Shown: positions 1 to 7,570 of the stretch, piece after piece
Numbering within the stretch: the first letter of the stretch is position 1
How the letters are laid out: each line of letters begins with the position of its first letter
Source: Firmicutes bacterium UBA6113
GTDB taxonomy: Bacteria; Bacillota; Clostridia; Tissierellales; Sedimentibacteraceae
Direction of reading: 5' to 3'
DNA length: 64,000 nt
NCBI GenBank assembly: GCA_002422545.1
Contig: DIWF01000027.1
Span: 124,001 to 188,000 of the forward strand
Program-made: the position numbers and the translations under genes
The notes under the pieces: generated by a model
What the model was told of the DNA's origin: nothing
The model's input: the letters and a program-made list of their open reading frames with translations, nothing else
Databases searched by the model: none

Positions 1-606
1 TATCCTTTGATTGTTAAACCTGCCAACTTAGGCTCAAGCATTGGAATAAGCAAGGCTAAAAATAAGGAAGAACTTTTGGTTTCAATTGAAGTGGCAATGG
101 CTTATGACAGAAAGATAATTGTTGAAAAATGTATTGAAAATGTAAGAGAGATTAACTGTGCAGTAATGGGCTACGAAAATGACCTGACGGCGTCTCTTTG
201 CGAGGAACCTGTTGGATGGAAGGAATTCCTTACATATGAAGACAAATATGTGAACAAGAAAAAAGATGCTTCTGAGTCAAAAAGAAGAATTCCTGCGGAT
301 ATTCCTGAAGATATTACGGAATCTATTAAAAAGTATGCTAAGGAATCATTTAAATCAGTGGATTGCTGCGGAAACGCAAGAATAGATTTCCTTTATGATG
401 GCAATAATATTTATGTCAATGAAATAAATACCATTCCTGGTTCCATAGCATTTTATTTGTGGGAAGGAATGGGTATTAACTTTACTGACTTAATCACTAA
501 AATAATCGAGTTTGCTGAAGTACAAAAGGAACAAAGAAAAATTAATATTGTTTCCTATGACATTGATTTGTTGAACAAGATGGGCGGAGGCAGCAAACAG
601 AAATAG
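1..606 (+). CDS. ddl: D-alanine--D-alanine ligase, C-terminal part (5' truncated by window)
   Basis: ATP-grasp ligase that joins two D-alanines for peptidoglycan precursors in the cytoplasm. The reading frame is open from base 1, so the start lies outside the window; about 200 residues remain. Visible ATP-grasp features are VKPANLGSSIGI near the start (ATP-binding loop), RIDFLYDG, and the metal/phosphate site NEINTIPGS. All are typical of the C-terminal half of Ddl. RNase R follows 22 bases downstream on the same strand, so the two are probably co-transcribed. The symbol rests on family resemblance; VanA-type D-Ala-D-Lac ligases share these motifs, but no van genes are nearby. Confidence 0.9.
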   Translation, partial: YPLIVKPANLGSSIGISKAKNKEELLVSIEVAMAYDRKIIVEKCIENVREINCAVMGYENDLTASLCEEPVGWKEFLTYEDKYVNKKKDASESKRRIPADIPEDITESIKKYAKESFKSVDCCGNARIDFLYDGNNIYVNEINTIPGSIAFYLWEGMGINFTDLITKIIEFAEVQKEQRKINIVSYDIDLLNKMGGGSKQK

Positions 607-628
607 TTACAGTACCTGGGAGAAATAT

Positions 629-2749
629 ATGAACATTAAAGAAAAAATATTATTATTCATGAAAGATGAAGCTTACAAACCTTTGACGCTTAATGAGCTG
701 ATGCAGGCTCTTGAAATTGAACAGAGCATGAAAAAGGAAATTCTTAAAGTCTTGAATGAGCTGGAAAACGAAGGAAAAATCATATTTACAAGGACTGAAA
801 GATACGGTATTCCTGAAAAAATGAATCTTGTTATAGGAACACTGGAAGGTCATCAGAAAGGTTATGCTTTTTTAAGACCTGACGACAAGGAGATCAATGA
901 CATATTCATTTCCCCTGTGGACATGAACGGTGCCATGCACGGAGACAAGGTAATAGTGCGTCCAATGAAAATATCCGAAGAAGTGAAAAGCCCCGAAGGA
1001 AAAGTAATAAGAATAATTGAAAGGGCCAATACATTTGTTATAGGAACATTTCAAAAAAGCAAGCACTTTGGTTTTGTTGTGCCTGACGATAAAAGAATCG
1101 CCACTGATATTTTCGTTCCAAAAGAATATATCAACAACGCAAAATCAAACAGCAAGGTAACCGTAAAAATAACAGAATGGCCGGAAAAGAGAAAGAATCC
1201 TGAAGGAAGAATTATTGAAGTAATTGGAGATATCGAAGACACCAAGACCCATATTGAAGCAGTTCTTCTTGCAAAAAAAGTAAGACAGTTTTTCCCTGAA
1301 GATGTCATTAAGGAAGCAATTAAGGTATCAGCTGAAGGAATACACGAGCAAGAGTATAAGAGAAGGAAGGACTTAAGAGAACTTCCTATTATTACAATTG
1401 ACGGTGAAGATGCAAAGGATTTGGATGATGCTGTATATGCAGAAAAAATTAATGACAATGAATATAAATTAAGCGTTCATATAGCAGATGTAACCCATTA
1501 TGTGAAAGAAGACAGAAAACTTGACAAGGAAGCTCTAAAGCGTGCAACAAGCATATACATAAGCGACAGAGTTATTCCAATGTTACCTAAGGAACTTTCA
1601 AACGGAGTGTGCAGCTTGAATCCAAATGAAGATAAGCTGACGTTGTCTGTTGATATGACCATCACTGCTGACGGCAAAGTTACAGACTATACAATATTTG
1701 AAAGCATCATAAGAAATCACTACCGCATGACATATACGGATGTGTCAAATATCCTGGAATTTCCCGATGAAAACCAAGAACTTCTGGAAAAATATAAAGA
1801 AATCCTGCCAATGCTCAAGGTTATGGAAGAATTAAGCCTGCTTTTGAGAAGAAAAAGAGAAGCAAGAGGAGCCATAGATTTTGAGTTCCCTGAAACTAAA
1901 ATCATTACCGATGAAAAGGGAAGGGCAATTGATGTAACAAAGTACGAAAGAAGAGTTTCCAATAAAATAATCGAAGAATTCATGCTTGTTTGCAACGAAA
2001 CAGTGGCAGAACACTACTACTGGCTGAACATGCCTTTTGTTTACAGAATACATGAGGACCCTGAAGATGAAAAAATGTATGAGTTTTCAAAATTCATACA
2101 CAACCTTGGATACACGCTCAAGGGAAACAATGACGTCCATCCGAGGGAACTTCAGCAGCTTCTTTTAAAAATTAAAGGAACAAAAGAAGAAACCCTCATA
2201 AACAACATGATGCTTCGTTCTTTAAGAAAGGCAATTTATTCTCCTGAAAGCTCTACGCACTTTGGTCTGGCTGCTCAGTACTACTGCCATTTCACATCGC
2301 CGATAAGAAGATACCCTGACCTGCAGATACATCGTATCATAAAAGGTCAGATTAACGGCAGATTCTCAGAGGCAGCTCTTAACAAGCTGGCTGAAAGAAC
2401 GGCAGCTGTTGCAGAACAATCTTCAAAGATGGAGAGAATTGCAGATGAAATCGAAAGAGACACAGATAAAATAAAAATTGCCGAATTCATGTCCGATAAA
2501 ATCGGAGAAGAATATGACGGAGTTATTTCCGGCGTAACAAGCTTCGGAATATTCGTCGAACTTGAAAATACCGTTGAAGGCCTTGTGCACATATCAAATA
2601 TGGTAGATGACTACTATGTTTATGACAATGAAAAGAAGGAACTCTTCGGACAGGGAAGCAGAAAGGTGTTTAAAATAGGCGATTCAGTAAGAGTAAAGCT
2701 AATCAGTGTAAGCATTGCAAAGGCTGAAATAGACTTTGTGCTTATTTAA
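629..2749 (+). CDS. rnr: Ribonuclease R
   Basis: Processive 3'-5' exoribonuclease of the RNB family, 706 residues. In order: an N-terminal winged-helix-like segment (about 1-65), two cold-shock/OB domains, the RNB catalytic domain with TIDGEDAKDLDDAV near residue 255 (the aspartates bind Mg), and a C-terminal S1 domain beginning near 626 (GVISGVTSFGIFVELEN). The Lys-rich tail found in many RNase R proteins is essentially absent. The ATG at 629 follows GGGAGAA. In most Firmicutes the order is rnr-smpB-ssrA; here a tmRNA gene follows directly and smpB lies about 30 kb away. RNase R works with tmRNA-SmpB in degrading non-stop mRNAs, which explains the neighbourhood. Confidence 0.96.
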   Translation: MNIKEKILLFMKDEAYKPLTLNELMQALEIEQSMKKEILKVLNELENEGKIIFTRTERYGIPEKMNLVIGTLEGHQKGYAFLRPDDKEINDIFISPVDMNGAMHGDKVIVRPMKISEEVKSPEGKVIRIIERANTFVIGTFQKSKHFGFVVPDDKRIATDIFVPKEYINNAKSNSKVTVKITEWPEKRKNPEGRIIEVIGDIEDTKTHIEAVLLAKKVRQFFPEDVIKEAIKVSAEGIHEQEYKRRKDLRELPIITIDGEDAKDLDDAVYAEKINDNEYKLSVHIADVTHYVKEDRKLDKEALKRATSIYISDRVIPMLPKELSNGVCSLNPNEDKLTLSVDMTITADGKVTDYTIFESIIRNHYRMTYTDVSNILEFPDENQELLEKYKEILPMLKVMEELSLLLRRKREARGAIDFEFPETKIITDEKGRAIDVTKYERRVSNKIIEEFMLVCNETVAEHYYWLNMPFVYRIHEDPEDEKMYEFSKFIHNLGYTLKGNNDVHPRELQQLLLKIKGTKEETLINNMMLRSLRKAIYSPESSTHFGLAAQYYCHFTSPIRRYPDLQIHRIIKGQINGRFSEAALNKLAERTAAVAEQSSKMERIADEIERDTDKIKIAEFMSDKIGEEYDGVISGVTSFGIFVELENTVEGLVHISNMVDDYYVYDNEKKELFGQGSRKVFKIGDSVRVKLISVSIAKAEIDFVLI

Positions 2750-2817
2750 ACATAGTTGGCAAATTTAAACATAATAATATTAATGTAAATAGACTAAAAT
2801 TTAAGTTTTGTTTAAGC

Positions 2818-2848
2818 AAAAATCTCTAGAATATAACTAGAGATTTTT
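2818..2848 (+). terminator. Rho-independent terminator after rnr
   Basis: A 12-bp inverted repeat (arms 2818-2829 and 2837-2848, core AATCTCTAG/CTAGAGATT) ends in a T run. It lies just 13 bases before the first tmRNA gene, so tmRNA copy 1 must be read through this hairpin or use a promoter overlapping it. Confidence 0.75.
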
Positions 2849-2861
2849 CTTATCCCATTAA

Positions 2862-3214
2862 GGGGGCGTACTTGGTTTCGACGGGGGTATAGAAGGAAGA
2901 TAAGCGAGTCGTTGCTGCAAAACAACGTTAAAAGTTGCAACAAAATATAAACGCAAAAGAAAACAATAATTTAGCATTCGCTGCTTAATTGCAGCTGCTT
3001 GTTCCGCTTAGCCGGCCTGTAGGCTAAAACGGGGCATTATCTAAATCAGGGAACTGCTTAAGGGTGCTTCGACCTTAGGCTGAACAATCGAAGCTAGCCG
3101 ATACTATAGCCTGACGATAGGACGTAGCTTCTGCAAAATAAAAATTATCGTCTGCACTCGGAGAAAGTCTTTTGGAAATATTTTCGGACGTGGGTTCGAC
3201 ACCCACCGCCTCCA
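2862..3214 (+). ncRNA. ssrA: tmRNA, copy 1 (next to rnr)
   Basis: Transfer-messenger RNA that rescues stalled ribosomes and tags the nascent peptide. The 5' GGGGGCG pairs with CGCCTCC (3207-3213) to form the acceptor stem, with discriminator A3214. CCA is not encoded (TCA follows), so it must be added enzymatically. A TTCGAC-type T arm precedes the 3' end. The tag frame runs 2953-2988 and encodes AKENNNLAFAA then TAA. A hairpin GCTGC/GCAGC follows the tag, and pseudoknot arms GAAGCTA (3090-3096) and TAGCTTC (3125-3131) pair perfectly. By eye it is roughly 90% identical to the second copy at 33347-33698. Confidence 0.95.
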
Positions 3215-3233
3215 TCATTCAAAACCACGACAA

Positions 3234-3266
3234 AAACCACAACAGAAATGTTGTGGTTTAATTTTA
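3234..3266 (+). terminator. Terminator of tmRNA copy 1
   Basis: CCACAACA (3237-3244) pairs with TGTTGTGG (3249-3256) around a GAAA loop and is followed by TTTAATTTT. Confidence 0.8.
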
Positions 3267-3368
3267 TAAAAATTATATGTATACCAATAATCAATATTAT
3301 TATCATATAAAAGTGTTTTGTTTTATAATATCAGGGTATAAAACATATAAAATAAAGGACGTGATTAT

Positions 3369-3692
3369 ATGAAAAGAGCATTTTTATTGTGTTTTGCACT
3401 GATTTTAATTTTATTCTCAGGCTGTAGCAGTTCAACAAATAATGAGAATATTAAAATTGACAAAACTTTTACGATTGACGAATTATCAACTTATAATGGC
3501 AAGAATGGAAATTCTGCTTATATTTCAGTGGATGGTATTGTATATGATGTTACCAATGTTTCGCAATGGAAAAACGGAATGCATAACGGATTTGAAGCAG
3601 GTAAGGATTTGACTGATGAAATTAAAACTATATCTCCTCATGGAATATCAAAGTTAAAGGGTATCCCGGTAGTAGGAAAACTTGTAGAATAA
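3369..3692 (+). CDS. Cytochrome b5-like heme-binding lipoprotein
   Basis: Secreted lipid-anchored protein of 107 residues. The signal peptide ends in a lipobox (LFSGC, Cys at about 19), followed by a Ser/Asn linker. Residues about 33-107 match the small bacterial cytochrome b5-like heme/steroid-binding fold: FTIDELSTYNG at the start, VDGIVYDVTNV, then GMHNGFEAGKDLT and SPHGISKLKGIPVVG. The two histidines (in MHNG and SPHG) are the likely axial heme ligands, as in this family. GGACGT precedes the ATG. A small multi-pass membrane protein with paired histidines follows, which suggests the two form a membrane-associated heme unit, possibly for electron transfer. Substrate and redox partner are unknown. 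Confidence 0.8.
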   Translation: MKRAFLLCFALILILFSGCSSSTNNENIKIDKTFTIDELSTYNGKNGNSAYISVDGIVYDVTNVSQWKNGMHNGFEAGKDLTDEIKTISPHGISKLKGIPVVGKLVE

Positions 3693-3706
3693 AAGGGGGT
3701 CATATT

Positions 3707-4078
3707 ATTACAATCTATTTAGGTTATATTAATGTTATTTTATTGATTTTATTATTATCTCCCTTCATAATTAGGAGAATTAATAAGTATTTTTATAAAA
3801 ATAAAAATAAGTTGCTTCAGAAGACTGTTACTTATCTTGCTAAAGCTCATAAGTATTTTGGATTTGTTTTGCTTATAACCTCATTTGTTCATGGGTATAT
3901 GGCTCTTGGGACAATCAGGCTGCACACGGGAGTTATACTTTGGGTATGGGTATTAATTCAAGTTATTTTAGGCAATTTGGTAAAGAAAATCAAGAAATCT
4001 TACCTATACAATATTCATAGGATTATCGGCGTCATGTCCCTAATATTTCTAATATTTCATATAATTCAAGTTAATTAA
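3707..4078 (+). CDS. Small four-helix membrane protein, putative di-heme b-type cytochrome
   Basis: I do not recognise a named family, though it resembles minimal cytochrome b561/ferric-reductase-like four-helix proteins. With the start used here it is about 123 residues with four hydrophobic segments. Helix 2 carries H-X13-H (AHKYFGF...FVHGY) and helix 4 carries a second H-X13-H (IHRIIG...IFHIIQ), the spacing used to clamp two stacked hemes. The first ordinary start codon, TTG 3743, would cut helix 1 in half and has no ribosome binding site. The frame continues upstream to ATT codons at 3704 and 3707, placed 4-7 bases after a GGGGG at 3695-3699, so an ATT start is likely. It probably pairs with the upstream b5-like lipoprotein. 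Confidence 0.65.
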   Translation: MTIYLGYINVILLILLLSPFIIRRINKYFYKNKNKLLQKTVTYLAKAHKYFGFVLLITSFVHGYMALGTIRLHTGVILWVWVLIQVILGNLVKKIKKSYLYNIHRIIGVMSLIFLIFHIIQVN

Positions 4079-4092
4079 AGTAAATAATAAAT

Positions 4093-4260
4093 GGAGAAAA
4101 AGTAAAGGATGTTGCATTTAAATATGGTTATCGGTCAATGGACTGCTTTACTCGAACATTTAAAAAGTGGAGTGGTATTTTTCCCTCAGATGTAAAAAAG
4201 GCACAAGCAAATCGCTTCATTTATAAAAAGTTATGTTTGTTGAGCAATAGAATTGTATAA
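4093..4260 (+). pseudogene. AraC-family regulator remnant (C-terminal HTH only)
   Basis: An open frame without a start encodes a fragment of about 55 residues: VKDVAFKYGYRSMDCFTRTF followed by KKWSGIFPSDVKK. This is the second helix-turn-helix and signature of AraC/XylS regulators (normally G-F/Y-x-S-x-x-x-F-x-x-x-F-K-x-x-x-G-x-x-P). Nothing upstream encodes the rest of the protein, so it is a decayed end of a regulator. The terminator just after its stop codon probably belonged to it. Confidence 0.8.
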
Positions 4261-4298
4261 AGTTATATTCATGTCCCAATGAATATAACTTTTTATTT
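4261..4298 (+). terminator. Terminator after the AraC remnant
   Basis: A perfect 12-bp stem, AGTTATATTCAT (4261-4272) with ATGAATATAACT (4279-4290), is followed by TTTTATTTTT. Confidence 0.85.
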
Positions 4299-4412
4299 TT
4301 GTATCATTTTCAAAATTTAAGAAGCTATTATAATTGACCGATTTATTTATATTAAAACAGTTATATTTATGTTATAATAAAACAGAAAAAATATTAATTA
4401 CATGGTGATGAT

Positions 4413-5750
4413 ATGTTGTTAGATAGCTGGATTAAAACATTGTTTGATAATTTATATGATGGCATTTTAATTATAGATACTGATGAAATTGTCAAATACA
4501 TCAATTCTTCCTATACAAGAATTACTCATGTTGCTTATGATGATATTGTTGGTAAACGTCTTAGAGATGTCAGACCTGGAGCAAGGCTTCAAAATGTACT
4601 GGCAGATAAAAAGCAAATCGTGGGAGCAATAAGAGAAGAATTTGGAATTCAATATTCTGTTAATATGTCTCCAATATTTGAAAATTCAGAAATTATAGGA
4701 GCTGTTTCTGTTGTCAGCAACCTTGATGATATATATAAATTATATCAGGATATCGACAAATATAAAACAAAAGTAAAAACACTGGAAAATAGAATTAATG
4801 CCATACAGAAGGCAAAATATAATCTTAATAGTATAATTTCTCAAGATATAAATTCATCGCAAATTAAAAGTACAATTAAAAAAATAGCAAAAAAAGATAT
4901 TACAGTACTGATTTATGGAGAGAGCGGTACTGGAAAAGAATTATATGCACAGGCCATACATAATGAATCAAATAGGGCAGATGGACCGTTTATAGCAGTA
5001 AACTGTGCTTCTTTTCAAGGAAGTTTATTGGACAGCGAACTTTTTGGATATGATGAGGGCTCATTTACAGGAGCAAAACGTGAAGGTAAAATGGGTTTGT
5101 TTGAGGCAGCTAAAAACGGAACCATATTTTTAGATGAAATTTCAGAGATGGATATGGAAGTTCAGACAAGGCTGTTAAGAACATTGCAGGAAGGCACAAT
5201 AAGACGAATAGGCAGCATAAATGAAATAAATATAAATACTAGGGTCATAGCAGCTACAAATAAAAAATTAGAGGACCTGATCAATGAAGGTAAGTTCAGA
5301 CAGGACTTATATTACAGAATATCTGTTTTTCCCATCAATATACCGCCATTGAGGGAAAGAAGAGGAGATATACTGCCGCTTGTCAATCATTATTTAATGA
5401 GTCACAAAAATGATTTGAAAATGGATATAATCTTAAGTAAAGATGCTGAATCTTTATTATACAATTATGGTTGGCCTGGGAATATAAGGGAGCTTAAAAA
5501 TACTATAGAGTTTGCAGTAAACATGATGGATGGAAATGAAATTAAAATCAATCACCTACCGACAAGGATACAGTATTCTCAAAAAGATTTTGATATAAAG
5601 ATAGATAAGCTAAGCAATAAAATACAAGAAGTAGAAAGGCAAGAAATAAATAAAGCGTTAAAGTTGTTTGGAAGCGATATAGACGGAAAAAAGAATGCCG
5701 CAAAAGCCCTTGGTATTTCTCTGGCTACTCTTTACAATAAATTAAAATAA
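4413..5750 (+). CDS. Sigma-54-dependent transcriptional activator with PAS sensor
   Basis: Enhancer-binding protein of 445 residues that would activate sigma-54 RNA polymerase. Order: PAS-type sensor (about 1-110, IIDTDEIVKYINSSYTRIT), a coiled linker, the AAA+ domain (about 145-380) with Walker A YGESGTGKE, the sigma-54-contact loop GSFTGA (usual GAFTGA with A to S), Walker B GTIFLDEIS and the arginine-finger region, and a C-terminal Fis-type HTH (GKKNAAKALGISLATLYNKL). GGTGAT precedes the ATG. It lies immediately upstream of a -24/-12 promoter with two identical palindromes, so it very probably controls the CitMHS/AtuA operon in response to a small acid sensed by the PAS domain (inference). 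Confidence 0.93.
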   Translation: MLLDSWIKTLFDNLYDGILIIDTDEIVKYINSSYTRITHVAYDDIVGKRLRDVRPGARLQNVLADKKQIVGAIREEFGIQYSVNMSPIFENSEIIGAVSVVSNLDDIYKLYQDIDKYKTKVKTLENRINAIQKAKYNLNSIISQDINSSQIKSTIKKIAKKDITVLIYGESGTGKELYAQAIHNESNRADGPFIAVNCASFQGSLLDSELFGYDEGSFTGAKREGKMGLFEAAKNGTIFLDEISEMDMEVQTRLLRTLQEGTIRRIGSINEININTRVIAATNKKLEDLINEGKFRQDLYYRISVFPINIPPLRERRGDILPLVNHYLMSHKNDLKMDIILSKDAESLLYNYGWPGNIRELKNTIEFAVNMMDGNEIKINHLPTRIQYSQKDFDIKIDKLSNKIQEVERQEINKALKLFGSDIDGKKNAAKALGISLATLYNKLK

Positions 5751-5810
5751 ATTGAAAAATAATTATTCCGCAAGGAATATTTGGGTTGATGATAAAGTAA
5801 CTTTCGACGT

Positions 5811-5887
5811 TGTCATTCTGAGGCGTAGTCCGAAGAATCTCATGTTTTCAATAAAAATGAGATCCTTCGCTAACGCTCAGGATGACA
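5811..5887. repeat. MITE/REP-like dispersed palindromic repeat
   Basis: The ends TGTCATTCTGAG (5811-5822) and CTCAGGATGACA (5876-5887) form an imperfect inverted repeat, with inner arms GAAGAATCTCAT and ATGAGATCCTTC. This TGTCATTCTGAG...GAAGAATCTC pattern resembles short noncoding repeats dispersed in many bacterial genomes. It has no coding capacity and is the only copy in this window. Confidence 0.75.
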
Positions 5888-5911
5888 TAATCAGGGTTTG
5901 ACACTAGTCTG

Positions 5912-5937
5912 AATATTCCGTAAGGAATATTTTTTTG
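5912..5937 (+). terminator. Terminator of the sigma-54 regulator
   Basis: AATATTCC (5912-5919), loop GTAA, GGAATATT (5924-5931), then a T run. A near-duplicate hairpin lies at 5765-5778 on the other side of the repeat. Confidence 0.75.
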
Positions 5938-5966
5938 TTTCCAGGATTTTAGAAATTACAATTATA

Positions 5967-5984
5967 TTTCTAAAATATTAGAAA
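5967..5984. promoter_or_regulatory. Palindromic activator site 1
   Basis: TTTCTAAAATATTAGAAA has 7-bp arms TTTCTAA/TTAGAAA around AATA. An identical 18-mer sits 79 bp downstream, and a half site (TTTTAGAAA) lies near 5947. Position and pairing upstream of a -24/-12 promoter fit an enhancer for the adjacent activator (inference). Confidence 0.75.
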
Positions 5985-6045
5985 TTGATAGAATTACTTT
6001 CTGTTTAACAATTATTGACAAAAGATTATCAATACGATTTAATAA

Positions 6046-6063
6046 TTTCTAAAATATTAGAAA
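6046..6063. promoter_or_regulatory. Palindromic activator site 2
   Basis: This is an identical copy of the 18-bp palindrome at 5967-5984, ending about 59 bp upstream of the -24 element. Confidence 0.75.
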
Positions 6064-6120
6064 CGATAAATAATAATATTACTTTATCATTGAATTTTCA
6101 ATATAAAATAATATATTTTT

Positions 6121-6137
6121 TTGGCATTGGTTTTGCA
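6121..6137 (+). promoter_or_regulatory. Sigma-54 (-24/-12) promoter
   Basis: TTGGCATTGGTTTTGCA places the invariant GG (6123-6124) and GC (6135-6136) exactly 12 bases apart, as the consensus TGGCAC-N5-TTGC requires. Transcription would begin near 6148, about 33 bases before the CitMHS start codon. Confidence 0.85.
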
Positions 6138-6180
6138 TATATGTTTATTGTAATAAAATAAATTATTTTTGGAGGAAAAT

Positions 6181-7497
6181 ATGTTAGCAGTTTTAGGTTT
6201 TTTATCAGTTATACTTTTACTTGTTGTTGTAATGACAAAAAAGTTATCACCGACGGTTGCACTGATTGCTGTACCGAGCATAATGGCTTTTATCGGAGGT
6301 TTTGGATTTAAAGATGTTGGAACGTTTATTACTGATGGAATAAAGACTATATCGCCAACTGGAGTCATGTTTATATTTGCAATATTATTCTTTGGAATAC
6401 TCAGTGATGCAGGAACTTTTGATCCAATAATTAAAAAAATACTCAAGCTGGTTGGAAGCGATCCAGTTAAGATTGCAGTTGGTACAGCAATTTTAGCAAT
6501 GTGCGTCCACCTTGACGGTTCAGGAGCAGTAACGTTTATAATAGCAATTCCAGCTCTTCTTCCTTTATATGACGCAATAGGAATGAGCAGAGTTACATTG
6601 GCGACAATTGTAGCATTGGCTGCAGGTACAATGAACATGGTGCCTTGGGGCGGTCCTACATTAAGAGCAGCCACATCTTTAAATGCTCCAATAAATGAGC
6701 TGTTTAATCCTATGTTAGTACCCCTTTTGGCAGGTTTAATCACAGTCCTTGTAATTGCAGTCTTTCTTGGTAAAAGAGAAAAGAAAAGAATCGGAGAAAT
6801 TAACATAGACAATGTAAACAATCTTGATCTGAACGAGATGAATAAAGAAGCAGATGAGAAAAAATCAAGTTTGAAAAGGCCTAAATTATTTCTTGTCAAT
6901 ATAATTTTAATCGTTGCTGCCATTTCTGTAATGATATCAAATTTATTGCCGCCGCAGGTAACATTCATGTTTGCATTTTGTATTGCCATAGTAATCAATT
7001 ATCCAAATGTTAAACTGCAGAGAGAGCTCATCGACGCTCATGCAAAAGAAGCATTGATGATGGCCAGTGTATTATTTGCAGCCGGAGCATTTACAGGAAT
7101 AATGAAAGGCTCAGAAATGATAACTGCCATGTCTGAAACTATTGTTAATCTTATACCAACTGCAATGGGCAGATTTATTCCGCTTATAGTAGGTGTTGCA
7201 TCAATGCCGTTAAGCTTGTTGTTTGACCCGGATTCATTTTATTTCGGAGTACTGCCTGTTCTTTCCAGTGCAGCAAACCAATTTGGCATAGACCCATTAA
7301 TGGTGGGAAGAGCATCAATCATCGGACAAATGACAACAGGCTTCCCAATAAGCCCATTGACAGCAGCAACATTCCTTTTGGTAGGATTGACAGGAATAGA
7401 TTTGGGAGATCATCAGAAAAAAACTATTCCGCTTGCATGGCTGGTTACAATAGTAATGCTTATAGTAGCTGTAGTAATTGGAGTAATAACAATATAA
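6181..7497 (+). CDS. CitMHS-family citrate (tricarboxylate):cation symporter
   Basis: Inner-membrane secondary transporter of 438 residues with about 12 hydrophobic segments and a charged central cytoplasmic loop (about 200-225, KREKKRIGEINID). The family (CitM/CitH) imports citrate or related tricarboxylates complexed with a divalent metal. CVHLDGSGAVTF and TMNMVPWGGPTLRAA are characteristic conserved stretches. I chose ATG 6181 because GGAGGA lies 5-9 bases upstream; the longer frame from TTG 6169 would start inside the ribosome binding site. It heads a sigma-54-controlled operon with a split AtuA-type protein, so the substrate may be an organic acid other than citrate. Confidence 0.9.
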   Translation: MLAVLGFLSVILLLVVVMTKKLSPTVALIAVPSIMAFIGGFGFKDVGTFITDGIKTISPTGVMFIFAILFFGILSDAGTFDPIIKKILKLVGSDPVKIAVGTAILAMCVHLDGSGAVTFIIAIPALLPLYDAIGMSRVTLATIVALAAGTMNMVPWGGPTLRAATSLNAPINELFNPMLVPLLAGLITVLVIAVFLGKREKKRIGEINIDNVNNLDLNEMNKEADEKKSSLKRPKLFLVNIILIVAAISVMISNLLPPQVTFMFAFCIAIVINYPNVKLQRELIDAHAKEALMMASVLFAAGAFTGIMKGSEMITAMSETIVNLIPTAMGRFIPLIVGVASMPLSLLFDPDSFYFGVLPVLSSAANQFGIDPLMVGRASIIGQMTTGFPISPLTAATFLLVGLTGIDLGDHQKKTIPLAWLVTIVMLIVAVVIGVITI

Positions 7498-7570
7498 TTG
7501 TATATAAAATTTAAGATAATGAAAAATGCTTACAATATATGCTTTGAGCAAATTAAGAAAGGATATAATA

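Larger units (their letters stand above)
5751..6180 (+). other. Regulatory intergenic region upstream of the CitMHS operon
   Basis: No gene. From left to right it holds a hairpin ATTCC-GCAA-GGAAT (5765-5778), a MITE-like palindromic repeat (5811-5887), a second near-identical hairpin with a T run (5912-5936), two identical palindromic sites, and a sigma-54 promoter with a GGAGG ribosome binding site at 6171-6175. These are listed separately. Confidence 0.8.

Noticed and set aside
4091..4105. Short open frame starting at ATG 4091 before the AraC remnant
   Set aside because: It ends after four codons; the coding signal is in another frame without a start.
6087..6998. Minus-strand open frame of 303 codons
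   Set aside because: It overlaps the CitMHS gene entirely and its promoter. No ribosome binding site or homology pattern; the plus strand has clear family motifs.
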